Shown here piece after piece: positions 9,815-17,858 of a stretch of 64,000 nucleotides of DNA. Both the position numbers and the translations under genes were made by a program. The notes below the pieces were generated by a model, which saw only the letters and a list, made by a program, of their open reading frames with translations, was not told where the DNA came from and made no database searches. Source of the DNA: Alphaproteobacteria bacterium (GTDB lineage: Bacteria; Pseudomonadota; Alphaproteobacteria; RF32; CAG-239); contig SUUY01000001.1 in the NCBI GenBank assembly GCA_015062285.1, positions 296,880-360,879 on the forward strand, in the 5' to 3' direction. The number at the start of each line of letters is the position of its first letter. Position 1 is the stretch's first letter.

Positions 9815-10306
9815 ATGGCTGAGAAATTAGAATCTTTGAAGGACCTTAAAAAAGCCTCAGCTAATGTTGAAGCTACTTCTGCTGAAACAGCTGTTGTTCG
9901 CAAACCAAAGAAGGATAAATTGGGTCGTTCTTATGCAACAGGAAAACGTAAAGATGCTGTTGCTCGCGTTTGGATTAAGCCGGGTAAAGGTAATATCACT
10001 ATCAATGATAAGTCTATTGACCAATATTTTGCACGTCCGGTATTGAAAATGATCATTAATCAACCTTTTGAAATTGCAAATCGCGTTAATGAGTTTGATG
10101 TTGTTTGTACTGTTAAAGGTGGAGGTTTGTCAGGACAAGCCGGTGCTATTAAACATGGTATTTCTAAGGCTTTGAATGAATATGAACCGGAATTGCGTGC
10201 TGTTTTGAAAAAAGCAGGTTTCTTGACACGTGATGACAGAACAGTTGAACGTAAGAAATATGGTCGTGCAAAAGCCCGTCGTTCTTATCAATTTAGTAAA
10301 CGTTAA
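9815..10306 (+). CDS. rpsI: 30S ribosomal protein S9
   Basis: S9 binds the head of the small subunit, and its C-terminal tail reaches the P-site tRNA. At 163 residues it has an N-terminal extension of about 35 residues compared with the 130-residue E. coli protein, as is usual in Alphaproteobacteria. The core begins at [17 protein letters not shown], and the basic tail ends in SYQFSKR with the invariant C-terminal K-R. It is the second gene of the rplM-rpsI operon and is followed by a strong terminator. Confidence 0.98.
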   Translation: MAEKLESLKDLKKASANVEATSAETAVVRKPKKDKLGRSYATGKRKDAVARVWIKPGKGNITINDKSIDQYFARPVLKMIINQPFEIANRVNEFDVVCTVKGGGLSGQAGAIKHGISKALNEYEPELRAVLKKAGFLTRDDRTVERKKYGRAKARRSYQFSKR

Positions 10307-10330
10307 TATTTACGTTTGGCAAATATCAAA

Positions 10331-10358
10331 AAAAGGAAGGTTTTACCTTCCTTTTTTT
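10331..10358. terminator. Terminator after rpsI
   Basis: Stem AAAAGGAAGG/CCTTCCTTTT with a TTTTA loop, followed by T residues. It ends the rplM-rpsI operon. Confidence 0.9.
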
Positions 10359-10421
10359 GTTGCAATATAAAAATAATTATATTAGAAGTGTATTTACTTA
10401 TGAATTATGATGTAAAACAAA

Positions 10422-10440
10422 TTAAAACCCTATTTTTATG
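10422..10440 (+). promoter_or_regulatory. Shared leader immediately before an orphan start codon (copy 1)
   Basis: The 19 bases TTAAAACCCTATTTTTATG, including the ATG of the gene at 10438, recur exactly at 26867-26885 in front of an unrelated orphan. The last ten bases (TATTTTTATG) also precede the gene at 10868. There is no Shine-Dalgarno sequence. The role in transcription or translation is unknown. Confidence 0.6.
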
Positions 10441-10860
10441 GAAGAAAAAAAATACTATGCAGAGGTAATAAAAACCTTTGTTAAAGATCATTCGATGGTT
10501 TCTTGTTGGTTCTACAATAGAGGAATAGGTCCGAACCTTTACGAAATTCAGAGAATGTATGAGGTGATTAAAACTATGTGGTTTGATTACCGTGATATTT
10601 TCCCGAATAAGGGAACGTATAAGACTGTGCGACGTTTGTTTATCAAATGGACAGTGGAGTATTTTTCTATTAAGATGCCGGTGTTAGGCGGGTTATCTCA
10701 AGACTTTCTGCTGGAGATTGTTTATAAAGCAAGACAAGGTTGGTTTTCTCATGATGTGGTAGATGATTTAAGAAATTATCTTGAATTGTCATATACATTG
10801 GAGCACAAAACAGAAGAGCAAAAGTTTTTGAAATTGCTTGTTGTTGAACTAAACAAATAG
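10438..10860 (+). CDS. Orphan protein, paralogue of its neighbour
   Basis: I do not recognise the family. The 140-residue protein has no signal peptide or membrane segment and is rich in aromatic and basic residues. The central block MYEVIKTMWFDYRDIFPNKG plus TYKTVRRLFIKW (about residues 40-71) is almost identical to the same block in the next gene, while the flanks have diverged. The shared block could be a compact helical nucleic-acid- or protein-binding module, but that is a guess. The start has no Shine-Dalgarno sequence and directly follows the shared 19-nt leader. The two paralogues are 7 bp apart and probably co-transcribed. Confidence 0.75.
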   Translation: MEEKKYYAEVIKTFVKDHSMVSCWFYNRGIGPNLYEIQRMYEVIKTMWFDYRDIFPNKGTYKTVRRLFIKWTVEYFSIKMPVLGGLSQDFLLEIVYKARQGWFSHDVVDDLRNYLELSYTLEHKTEEQKFLKLLVVELNK

Positions 10861-10867
10861 TATTTTT

Positions 10868-11287
10868 ATGTGTGAAACTGATTACAGAAGGGTCATAGAA
10901 TCCTTTGTTAAGGATCACTATCAGGTTTGTCGGTGGTTCTTAAATCTGAAAAACGGAAAGGAAGAAATTCCGAAAATGTACGAAGTAATCAAGACCATGT
11001 GGTTTGATTATCGTGATCTTTTCCCGAACAAGGGAACATACAAGACTGTGAGGCGTCTGTTTATCAAATGGTCTGCATCTTATTATGCAGATGACATGAG
11101 AGGTTGGCGCAATATGCCTGTTGATCTTTTTCAGGAAATTATCTTCAAGGCAAGGCAGAAATGGCTTTCGAGATGTTTTGTAGATGCTATTATAAGGTAT
11201 GTATTGAAGTCGATTGCTACAGAGCAGCAAGACAGAGAACACTTATTGGCATTGCGAAATGTCTATCGAGATGAGTATTATTTTTAA
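10868..11287 (+). CDS. Orphan protein, tandem paralogue of the upstream gene
   Basis: The protein has 139 residues and is of unknown function. It shares the 32-residue block with the upstream gene (one I/L difference), the preceding FVKDH motif and a following K-A-R-Q-x-W motif, so the pair arose by tandem duplication. Conservation of the block against diverged flanks suggests a constrained interaction surface. The start is preceded by TATTTTTATG, a truncated version of the shared leader, and again no Shine-Dalgarno sequence. A terminator follows at 11291. Confidence 0.75.
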   Translation: MCETDYRRVIESFVKDHYQVCRWFLNLKNGKEEIPKMYEVIKTMWFDYRDLFPNKGTYKTVRRLFIKWSASYYADDMRGWRNMPVDLFQEIIFKARQKWLSRCFVDAIIRYVLKSIATEQQDREHLLALRNVYRDEYYF

Positions 11288-11290
11288 GAG

Positions 11291-11319
11291 AAAGAGTCGC
11301 AAGAAATTGCGACTCTTTT
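11291..11319 (+). terminator. Terminator after the orphan pair
   Basis: A 10-bp stem AAAGAGTCGC/GCGACTCTTT with an eight-base loop, ending in T residues. It separates the orphan pair from the pyrophosphatase-like gene, whose Shine-Dalgarno sequence begins a few bases later. Confidence 0.85.
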
Positions 11320-11337
11320 GCATAGAAGGGAGAAAAA

Positions 11338-11673
11338 ATGAATACAAAAGATTATATAGGAAAATCAGTAAAAGTAACTATGGATAGACCATTGGGTAGT
11401 AAACATCCCAAACATGGTTTTATTTATGAATGTAATTATGGTTATATAGCCGGAACAATATCTGGTGATGGAGAGGAGTTAGATGCTTATGTGCTGGGCA
11501 TAAACAAAGCAATTAATGAATTTGACGGCGAATGTATTGCCGTTATTCATCGGACAAACGATGATGATGATAAGCTTGTTGTAGTGCCTAAAGGAGCAAA
11601 AATATCTGATGCGGAGATTGAAGAGAAAATCGCTTTTCAGGAAAAATGGTTTGAGCACAAAATAATAAGATAA
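11338..11673 (+). CDS. Short inorganic pyrophosphatase-like protein
   Basis: The 111-residue protein resembles short pyrophosphatase-family proteins common in Firmicutes. It has DRPLGSKHPKHGFIYECNYG near the N-terminus, then GTISGDGEELDAYVLG and a C-terminal FQEKWFEHKIIR. The segment DGEELDA corresponds to the soluble pyrophosphatase signature D-x-D-[PE]-x-D but has Glu for the second Asp, and the protein is much shorter than the usual roughly 170 residues. Hydrolysis of PPi is therefore not assured. It has a GGGAG Shine-Dalgarno sequence. The similarity and its location among orphans suggest horizontal acquisition. PPi turnover could interact with ppdK, but this is speculative. Confidence 0.75.
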   Translation: MNTKDYIGKSVKVTMDRPLGSKHPKHGFIYECNYGYIAGTISGDGEELDAYVLGINKAINEFDGECIAVIHRTNDDDDKLVVVPKGAKISDAEIEEKIAFQEKWFEHKIIR

Positions 11674-11780
11674 CTTTTTTGTCTAATTCATATAAATAGT
11701 TATTGTATTATGGCAGTATTTGTGGTATAACAATACTAATTGTATAGTATTGTGGATTTATTGTTTAACTATATAGAAAA

Positions 11781-12185
11781 ATGGAAAAGACTAAAAAAGA
11801 GCGACTTGCAGCAGTACGCGCAGAGCTTGAAAAATCAGTTATGGGCAATGGATTTGTCAAGAACGTAGGTAAGGTATTTTTTAATAAAGGAGCAACCGGA
11901 TATGTCCTTAGAGATGTTGTCTATCACGGTAGCATCAGATATGGGATTGAATTTGAACTTCTTTCCCTTGATGGTTGGTACTTTGCCGGTTCAAAGGATC
12001 ATGCTGAGGCTTTGAAAGAAGCTTTTGGCGGAAGGGTGTATCCTTCGGAATTCTGTCATCTATGCAAAAACGCCAGAGAGCTTTATATTTGGGAAAAAGA
12101 TGTAAAGTGGCAGAATGTCGGTGATCATTGTATTAATCCGATGCCGATTGAATTCGAAGAAGCAGTTGAGGCTATTTTTAGCTAA
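11781..12185 (+). CDS. Orphan protein of unknown function
   Basis: The 134-residue soluble protein has no signal peptide and no family I recognise. The N-terminus is a basic helix (KTKKERLAAVRAELEKS). The middle looks like an alpha/beta domain. Four cysteine or histidine positions occur late, including EFCHLCKNA near residue 94 and GDHC near residue 118. The C-x-x-C plus H/C pair could bind a metal, but this is a guess. The start ATG follows TATAGAAAA without a Shine-Dalgarno sequence, like several other orphans here. A terminator follows. Confidence 0.65.
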   Translation: MEKTKKERLAAVRAELEKSVMGNGFVKNVGKVFFNKGATGYVLRDVVYHGSIRYGIEFELLSLDGWYFAGSKDHAEALKEAFGGRVYPSEFCHLCKNARELYIWEKDVKWQNVGDHCINPMPIEFEEAVEAIFS

Positions 12186-12204
12186 ATTGCTTACCGTGAA
12201 GTGA

Positions 12205-12235
12205 AAAGGTTTGCTTGGAAAGCAAACCTTTTTTT
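12205..12235 (+). terminator. Terminator after the 11781 orphan
   Basis: Stem AAAGGTTTGCT/AGCAAACCTTT with a short GG-containing loop and a run of T residues. Confidence 0.9.
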
Positions 12236-12343
12236 GCAGTTGATTAAAAAAGAGCTGATTGTGGAGAAATTGCAATCAAATTTAGACATCATAAATATAT
12301 AGTTGTTATAATTTATGTGATTTTGCCGTGCTAGGAGAAAAAA

Positions 12344-14017
12344 ATGAAAATAGCAGAATATGATATTAATGCAGCTGAAGGGGTACATGTTTTTGCAGAA
12401 TATAATTTGGACAACAGGTATTATCCGCAGGGTTCGGTGTTGACGGCAGAAGATATTATTATATTTAAAATGTTTGGAATAAGAAAAGTTTATGGTGCAT
12501 TGATGGAAAATAATGATGTAATTAAATCAACAGCACTGGGTATGATTGCGGCAAAGATTTGTGGTGAAAATACGGCATATTATATTAATGACACAGGTGA
12601 AGCTATAATTGTGGCTGATGCTGACGGAGTATTGGCAGTATCAGAAGAGCGAGTGCGAAAATTTAATCATTTGCACGCAAATTTAAGACTTAATACGATT
12701 GGTGAATATAATAAAGTGGTAAAAGGAGAGGTTATAGCAAAATTAGATATAGCCTCTCCTTTAATGAGCCAAGATGATGTTGATACGATATTGTTTAGTC
12801 TTTCAGGTAATACGTCTCTTTTGCGGATTGCTATGATTGGCTTGAAAAAAACAGCCCTAATATATAGTAAAATATTAGGCAATGAGAAAGAAAATGAGCA
12901 TTTTACCAAAAATGTTAAGATGTTGCTTACTTCTATGAATGAATATGGTTTGGAGTTTGGTGGGGAATACAATGTCAAATATCAAAAAGATGCGGTTGCA
13001 GATGTTCTGCAAGATGTAATGAAAGCAGGATATGAAGTTGTGTTTATGCTGGGAGGAACAAGATCGGTTTGTGATAAAGATGTCTTTCCGGCTGCATTAA
13101 ACTCAGTTTGTGACGATGTTGTTGGAGCAATATTGCCTCAAGTCGGAAACGATGATTTGTTTTTGGCGCAACAAAAACAAACCAAGATAATTGGTTTGCC
13201 TTTTAATTATGCCAGTGTTTTTACAGGAGTAAGCAATAAGATTATTAGGCAGTTTTTGTTTAGCGAGAATCTGCTGGAAAATGATTTTACTTGGGTGCGA
13301 GCAGTTCCTCTGTCAACAAAAGAAGTACTGAGTGAAGAAACACAAAAGCAGTTGATTTGTGCAAATTCAACCGGAGGATCAGATAAAAAAGCAAATATTG
13401 CGGCAGTAGTTTTGGCTGCAGGAATCGGAAGCCGTAGCGGAAGAAATAAATTGATGGTTGAAACTAAGAATGGAGAGCCGTTGTTTATGAAAGCGGTTAG
13501 GGCTGCAGTGGGCAGTGATGCTTGTCCGGTGTTTGTTATTACCGGGCATCACGATCAGGAAATGGCGGATATTCTGAGTAAATTTGACGTTAATATAATT
13601 TACAATCCGGCATATCGATCTGGTGTTAAAACTTCACTGAGCTTGGGATTAAAGTCTGTACCTGATTTTTGTGACGGAGCAGTGATAATTCCGGCCGACA
13701 TGCCTAATATAACTTCAGCAGTTATAAATAAGTTGATAGCAAAATTTGATAAAAAACAAAAAAAACAAGTTTGCGTATTGTCATACAAGGGGATTAAATC
13801 GAATCCGATTGTTTGGAGTAGAGAACTTTATGCAAAAGCTGATATTGTGCCTGAAAATGCCAATTTGCGTCCAGTGTTTATGGAGCATGCTGATTATACA
13901 AATTTGATTGATATTAAAGATAAAAGTAAGCTTTTGGATGTAAATTTTCCAAGCGATATTGAAAAAATAATTAAACAAAATAAAAATAGCAATTCAGATG
14001 ATATTAGCCGAAAGTAG
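12344..14017 (+). CDS. Molybdopterin-binding / MocA-like nucleotidyltransferase fusion
   Basis: The 557-residue protein appears to combine two parts. Residues 1 to about 340 resemble a MoeA/MogA-type molybdopterin-binding protein (for example MLGGTRSVCDKDVFPAAL near 235). Residues about 350-540 form a MobA/MocA-like nucleotidyltransferase with AAVVLAAGIGSRSGRNKLM near 350 and IIPADMPNI near 450. Fusions of this kind are known in Alphaproteobacteria and are linked to cytidylyl-molybdopterin cofactor formation or related sugar-nucleotide transfer. No molybdoenzyme genes lie nearby, so the actual product is uncertain. A good AGGAG Shine-Dalgarno sequence precedes the ATG. It appears to be transcribed alone. 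Confidence 0.8.
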   Translation: MKIAEYDINAAEGVHVFAEYNLDNRYYPQGSVLTAEDIIIFKMFGIRKVYGALMENNDVIKSTALGMIAAKICGENTAYYINDTGEAIIVADADGVLAVSEERVRKFNHLHANLRLNTIGEYNKVVKGEVIAKLDIASPLMSQDDVDTILFSLSGNTSLLRIAMIGLKKTALIYSKILGNEKENEHFTKNVKMLLTSMNEYGLEFGGEYNVKYQKDAVADVLQDVMKAGYEVVFMLGGTRSVCDKDVFPAALNSVCDDVVGAILPQVGNDDLFLAQQKQTKIIGLPFNYASVFTGVSNKIIRQFLFSENLLENDFTWVRAVPLSTKEVLSEETQKQLICANSTGGSDKKANIAAVVLAAGIGSRSGRNKLMVETKNGEPLFMKAVRAAVGSDACPVFVITGHHDQEMADILSKFDVNIIYNPAYRSGVKTSLSLGLKSVPDFCDGAVIIPADMPNITSAVINKLIAKFDKKQKKQVCVLSYKGIKSNPIVWSRELYAKADIVPENANLRPVFMEHADYTNLIDIKDKSKLLDVNFPSDIEKIIKQNKNSNSDDISRK

Positions 14018-14223
14018 TATTTAAGAATCGATAATGATACTTATCTATTTTATATAATTTGATTCTTAATAAGAACGGCCAAGTATAAAAAAAAGCAAAA
14101 AGATGTGTATTTTTCTTGTGTATTTGGTTTTTGTTATTGAAAATTAAATTTTTATTGCTTAAGTTAATGCTGTATTAGTTTTTTAACGATTACAAATTTT
14201 AAAACCCATATGGAGATAATAAA

Positions 14224-14685
14224 ATGAAAAAACTATTGAGTTTATTCTGTGCCGTTATTGCTCTTTCTGGCTGTTCTGCTTTGAGCGAAAGCTCTTTGTT
14301 CGGCGGTAGCGAGTGCGAATCTAAAATGGCTCGTGACTTTATGGAACATGCAGAAGACAGAGTATTCTTTGCTTTTGATAGCTCTGCAATCAGTGCTGAT
14401 TCAGCAGAAATCTTGAATACTCAAGTTAAATGGTTGAAAAAACATCATAATGTAAATGTTGTTGTTCAAGGTTATTGCGATGAACGCGGTACTCGTGAAT
14501 ACAACTTGGCTTTGGGTGAGCGTCGTGCCAATGCTGTAAAACAGTTCTTGGTATCTCATGGTGTTGCTGCTGATCGTATCTCTACTATTTCTTATGGTAA
14601 AGAACGTCCGGCTGTATTGGGCAACAATGAAGCTGCTTGGGCTCAAAACCGTCGTGCCGTTACCGTTATCAAGGCCGGTAACTAA
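14224..14685 (+). CDS. pal: Peptidoglycan-associated lipoprotein Pal
   Basis: Pal anchors the outer membrane to peptidoglycan and works with TolB and TolQRA during constriction. The 153-residue precursor has a lipoprotein signal with lipobox LSGC (Cys at about 17) and an OmpA-like domain from about residue 48. That domain carries FAFDSSAI, then VVVQGYCDERGTREYN (the diaminopimelate-binding region), LGERRANAVKQFL and a C-terminal NRRAV. A GGAG Shine-Dalgarno sequence precedes the ATG. It is followed by a terminator and then cpoB-tilS. No tolB is upstream, unlike the usual alphaproteobacterial order. Confidence 0.96.
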   Translation: MKKLLSLFCAVIALSGCSALSESSLFGGSECESKMARDFMEHAEDRVFFAFDSSAISADSAEILNTQVKWLKKHHNVNVVVQGYCDERGTREYNLALGERRANAVKQFLVSHGVAADRISTISYGKERPAVLGNNEAAWAQNRRAVTVIKAGN

Positions 14686-14708
14686 TTCACGATTGATGAG
14701 TTGAAATT

Positions 14709-14738
14709 AGTGCACCTTATTAAAGGTGCACTTTTTTT
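14709..14738 (+). terminator. Terminator after pal
   Basis: Stem AGTGCACCTT/AAGGTGCACT with an ATTA-type loop, then seven T residues. It may be leaky, since cpoB follows in the same direction. Confidence 0.9.
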
Positions 14739-14804
14739 GTGCTTGTTATTATATAAAACTTGAACTAAATTAATGATGATTTTGATTTTTTATGAGAGGT
14801 AGAA

Positions 14805-15653
14805 ATGAATTTTTTAAAATTTTTGCTTTTTATTGGTGTAGTAATGAGTTTTACTATAGAAGCAAAAGCACAAACGGCATTGCATATGGAGTTGGAGCAG
14901 TTAAGAGAAGATGTTGTTGTGTTGCAACGCCAATTATATAGAGAACAGCAAAATGGAATTTCTCCGGCATCGGCTCAAGATGTGGCGGTAAAAATCACTC
15001 AATTTGATGAGGATCTGCGTAAAGCTGTGGGTAAAATTGATGAGATGGAATATAAAATCAAAATGCTCAACGAACGTATGGATGTTATGAATAAAGATTT
15101 TGATATCAGATTTAAGATGATAGAAGGGAGTTCTTTAGAAAATTTAAGAGGGGCTAACCAAAATGCTGAGCCGAAGCTTCATGATGCTCCGGTGGCTAAA
15201 GGAGCTCCGGCATCAATAGTTGGAGCTTCTATCTCTAAAGGAGATGATCTGCCGGCTATTAAGACCAAATCAGCAGATGATTTGTATAAGGAAGCAATGG
15301 ATAATATTAGTGCACAAAAATATGATGATGCAGCGAATCTCTTTACATTTTTGATGACTAAGTTTCCGGAACACAAATTGGCAGGTAATGCTCAGTATTG
15401 GTTAGGTGAAGCATATTATGGTAAAAAAGATTATGCTAAGGCGGCGGTTGCTTTTGGAAAAGGTTTAGAAAAATATAAAAATGGTAATAAAGGTGCAGAT
15501 AGTTTGCTAAAGCTTGGAATGTCTATGCGTGAACTTGGTAAAAAAGAAGAAGCATGTACAGCATTTAAGACACTACCTGATGAATTTGCAAATGCATCTG
15601 ATGAATTAAAAACAAAAGCTGCTGATTTTGCCAAGGCATTGGAGTGCAAATAA
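14805..15653 (+). CDS. cpoB: Cell division coordinator CpoB (YbgF)
   Basis: CpoB is periplasmic and links Tol-Pal function with peptidoglycan synthesis at the septum. The 282-residue precursor has a signal peptide ending near A-K-A-Q (about residue 23), an N-terminal coiled coil (about 25-110) for trimerisation, a linker rich in Ala and Pro, and C-terminal TPR repeats from about 160 (DDLYKEAMDNISAQKYDDAA and YWLGEAYYGKKDYAKAA). A GAGAGG Shine-Dalgarno sequence precedes the ATG. Its stop codon directly abuts the GTG start of tilS, indicating translational coupling. Confidence 0.92.
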   Translation: MNFLKFLLFIGVVMSFTIEAKAQTALHMELEQLREDVVVLQRQLYREQQNGISPASAQDVAVKITQFDEDLRKAVGKIDEMEYKIKMLNERMDVMNKDFDIRFKMIEGSSLENLRGANQNAEPKLHDAPVAKGAPASIVGASISKGDDLPAIKTKSADDLYKEAMDNISAQKYDDAANLFTFLMTKFPEHKLAGNAQYWLGEAYYGKKDYAKAAVAFGKGLEKYKNGNKGADSLLKLGMSMRELGKKEEACTAFKTLPDEFANASDELKTKAADFAKALECK

Positions 15654-16715
15654 GTGAAAAACTTTTTTTTGCAGTATGATTTATCTGATGAGGTTATTGC
15701 CGCCGGAGTTTCCGGCGGTGCTGACTCTTTAGCTTTAGTGCTGCGTTTAAAAAAATATTGTAAAAAAGTTGTTGCATTGAGTGTTGATCATAAGCTGAGA
15801 GAAGAATCAGCTGCCGAAGCAGAATATGTTGCAGGATTAATGAAAAAAGAAGGAATAGAGCATCATATTTTGGTATGGGAAGGAGAAAAACCTAAAACCG
15901 GAATTGAGGCAGCAGCTCGAGAAGCAAGATATAATTTGCTTTGTGGTTGGTGTAAAAACAACAAAATAAAATATTTGGCGGTGGGGCATCATCGAAGAGA
16001 TCAAGCTGAGACTTTTTTATTACGTTTGCAAAGAGGGAGCGGTTTGAGTGGGTTGTGTGGAATGTTGCCAATATTTGAACAAAACGAAATTTTTATTATT
16101 CGTCCTCAGTTAAATGATGATCCGCAAGAGTTAAAAGCTTATCTTCAGCAAAGAAATATAAAATGGGTTGAAGATCCATCTAACCAGAGTGATGATTTTT
16201 TACGAGTAAAGGTCAGAAAATTTTTGCCTGAATTGGAAAAGAAAATAGGAATTAGCGAAGAACGATTAAGTGAGACTGCTAACGTGCTACAAAGAACGAG
16301 AAGTTATTTTGCCGAAGAAGTGGATAAAAGAATTAGAAATCAGGTGAGGAAGTGGGGAAGTAGTATTTTTTCTTTTTCATCAATGGTTTTTGCCGGGTGG
16401 CATAGTGAAATAGCTTATCGAGTACTGGCGGAAATTTTACGTAAGGTGAGCAAAAAAAATTATGCTCCTGAATCTGACGAAATTTTGCACTTAATAAAGG
16501 TATTGAATCAACCCAATTTTAAGGGGTGTACTTTAAATGGTTGTGAGGTGTTTGCTGCAAAAAAAAGATTATGGGTTATACCTGAAATCAGAAAAAACCA
16601 AATTATGAAAAAATTACAATGGGAAGAATATTTGCAAAAGTTTCCGCAATATGCTAAAGCTGATTTACCATATAAAGTTCGTAGAGCACTATATAATGAG
16701 TCACAAGGGGTGTAA
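15654..16715 (+). CDS. tilS: tRNA(Ile)-lysidine synthase TilS
   Basis: TilS attaches lysine to the wobble cytidine of the AUA-decoding tRNA-Ile, making it an essential specificity factor. The PP-loop SGGADSLAL is at about residues 20-28, and the GHHRRDQAETFLLRLQRGSG stretch near 117 is characteristic. At 353 residues it is shorter than the E. coli enzyme (about 430), with a reduced C-terminal domain, as in many Alphaproteobacteria. The start is GTG, immediately after the cpoB stop. smpB starts directly after its stop. The usual downstream neighbour ftsH is absent. Confidence 0.95.
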   Translation: MKNFFLQYDLSDEVIAAGVSGGADSLALVLRLKKYCKKVVALSVDHKLREESAAEAEYVAGLMKKEGIEHHILVWEGEKPKTGIEAAAREARYNLLCGWCKNNKIKYLAVGHHRRDQAETFLLRLQRGSGLSGLCGMLPIFEQNEIFIIRPQLNDDPQELKAYLQQRNIKWVEDPSNQSDDFLRVKVRKFLPELEKKIGISEERLSETANVLQRTRSYFAEEVDKRIRNQVRKWGSSIFSFSSMVFAGWHSEIAYRVLAEILRKVSKKNYAPESDEILHLIKVLNQPNFKGCTLNGCEVFAAKKRLWVIPEIRKNQIMKKLQWEEYLQKFPQYAKADLPYKVRRALYNESQGV

Positions 16716-17192
16716 ATGGCAAAAAAAAATAAAATTGAATATATATCAAAAGGTTTAGTTGCTCATAATCGTCGAGCAAATTTTGATTATTTGATTGAAG
16801 AAAAATTTGTTGCAGGATTACAATTGAGCGGCACAGAGGTTAAATCGTTACGTTTGGGACATGCTAATATCAATGATGCTTTTGGCGTAGAAAAAGATGG
16901 AGAGCTATATATTTCTAATATGTTTATTGCGGAATACACAAATAAAGGTTATACCTCGCATGCAGAAAAAAGAGAGCGTAAATTGTTGTTGAAGAAAAAA
17001 GAAATTACAGACATTATAAATGCGTTGTCGCGCAAAGGGGCAACACTTGTGGCGATGCGTCTGTTTTTTGATAACAACGGACTGGCCAAACTTGAAGTTG
17101 GTTTGGGTAGGGGTAAAAAACTTTATGATAAGCGAGAAACAATCAAAGAAAGAGATTGGAAAATCCAAAAGGCTCGGTTGCTTGCTAATTAA
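16716..17192 (+). CDS. smpB: SsrA-binding protein SmpB
   Basis: SmpB carries tmRNA to stalled ribosomes for trans-translation. The 158-residue protein has the expected order: NRRANFDYLIEEKFVAGLQLSGTEVKSLR near residue 18, then the conserved GHANINDAFG, the VGLGRGKKLYDKRETIKERD motif near 128, and a basic tail that folds in the decoding centre. The ATG abuts the tilS stop, so it is probably the last gene of cpoB-tilS-smpB. Its final 8 bases overlap the convergent ArsR gene. No ssrA gene was identified in the window. Confidence 0.97.
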   Translation: MAKKNKIEYISKGLVAHNRRANFDYLIEEKFVAGLQLSGTEVKSLRLGHANINDAFGVEKDGELYISNMFIAEYTNKGYTSHAEKRERKLLLKKKEITDIINALSRKGATLVAMRLFFDNNGLAKLEVGLGRGKKLYDKRETIKERDWKIQKARLLAN

Positions 17193-17460
17193 AGTTTTTT
17201 ATCAGATTCAGAATTTTTATTACATTTTCATCTTTGATTGAATAATATATGGTTTGAGCCGACCTCTTGGTTTTGACTATATTTTTGTTGCGCAAAACAG
17301 CAAGGTGTTGCGATAGAGCTGATTGACTGAGATCTAATTTGTTTTCTAGCTCTCCTACGCTATGCTCTTTTTGTTGTAGTATGTATAAAATTTCTAATCT
17401 TTTTATATTTGCCATTGCTTTTAGTAATTTGGCACAAATATCTATGTTGGGTTTTGACAT
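17185..17460 (-). CDS. ArsR-family transcriptional regulator
   Basis: The 91-residue winged-helix protein has the ArsR/SmtB fold: helices before KRLEILYIL near residue 19 and a recognition helix in DLSQSALSQHLAVLRN at about 43-58, followed by the wing (KTKRSAQTIYYSI). It lacks the CxC metal site of classical ArsR, and the only cysteine is at residue 9. The LSQSALSQHLAVLR helix is also typical of BigR/HlyU-like redox regulators. No transporter or enzyme gene is beside it, so its target is unknown. AGGAGAT precedes the ATG. It converges on smpB. Confidence 0.88.
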   Translation of the reverse strand: MSKPNIDICAKLLKAMANIKRLEILYILQQKEHSVGELENKLDLSQSALSQHLAVLRNKNIVKTKRSAQTIYYSIKDENVIKILNLIKNFN

Positions 17461-17611
17461 AATTAATCTCCTTTTACTATATGTTTTATATAATCATTGT
17501 TAAAGCAAATACATCGGCTGAAAATATTTTTTGTTATGAAAATATGTGGAGGCTTGAACTTATTTTTACGATATAATATTATTGAACAAAATTATGAACA
17601 GGAGCGTGATT

Positions 17612-17857
17612 ATGGAAAAAGAAGAATTAGAAAAACTTAGTTTTGAGGACGCATTAGCTCATTTGGAAAATATTGTACGTGAGCTTGAAGGAGGAAGAAT
17701 AAAACTTGATGATGCTGTTAGTGCATATGAGCAGGCAATGCAATTAAAAAAAATATGTGAGTGCAAGCTTGAAACGGCAAAACTTAAAATAGAAAAGATT
17801 GAAAAAGTTGCAAATGGAGAAGTAGTTACTACTGATTTTGTTGTTCCGGAGGAGTAA
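17612..17857 (+). CDS. xseB: Exodeoxyribonuclease VII small subunit
   Basis: XseB is the small helical subunit of exonuclease VII, which binds the XseA catalytic subunit. The 81-residue protein has the typical LSFEDALAHLENIVRELEGG motif and a second helix LDDAVSAYEQAMQLKKICE. The ATG at 17612 is chosen because AGGAGCG lies at the right distance. Two earlier in-frame ATGs (17582, 17594) would overlap that site. It is 1 bp upstream of ispA, the common xseB-ispA pair. The usual third gene dxs is not here. Confidence 0.95.
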   Translation: MEKEELEKLSFEDALAHLENIVRELEGGRIKLDDAVSAYEQAMQLKKICECKLETAKLKIEKIEKVANGEVVTTDFVVPEE

Positions 17858-17858
17858 A

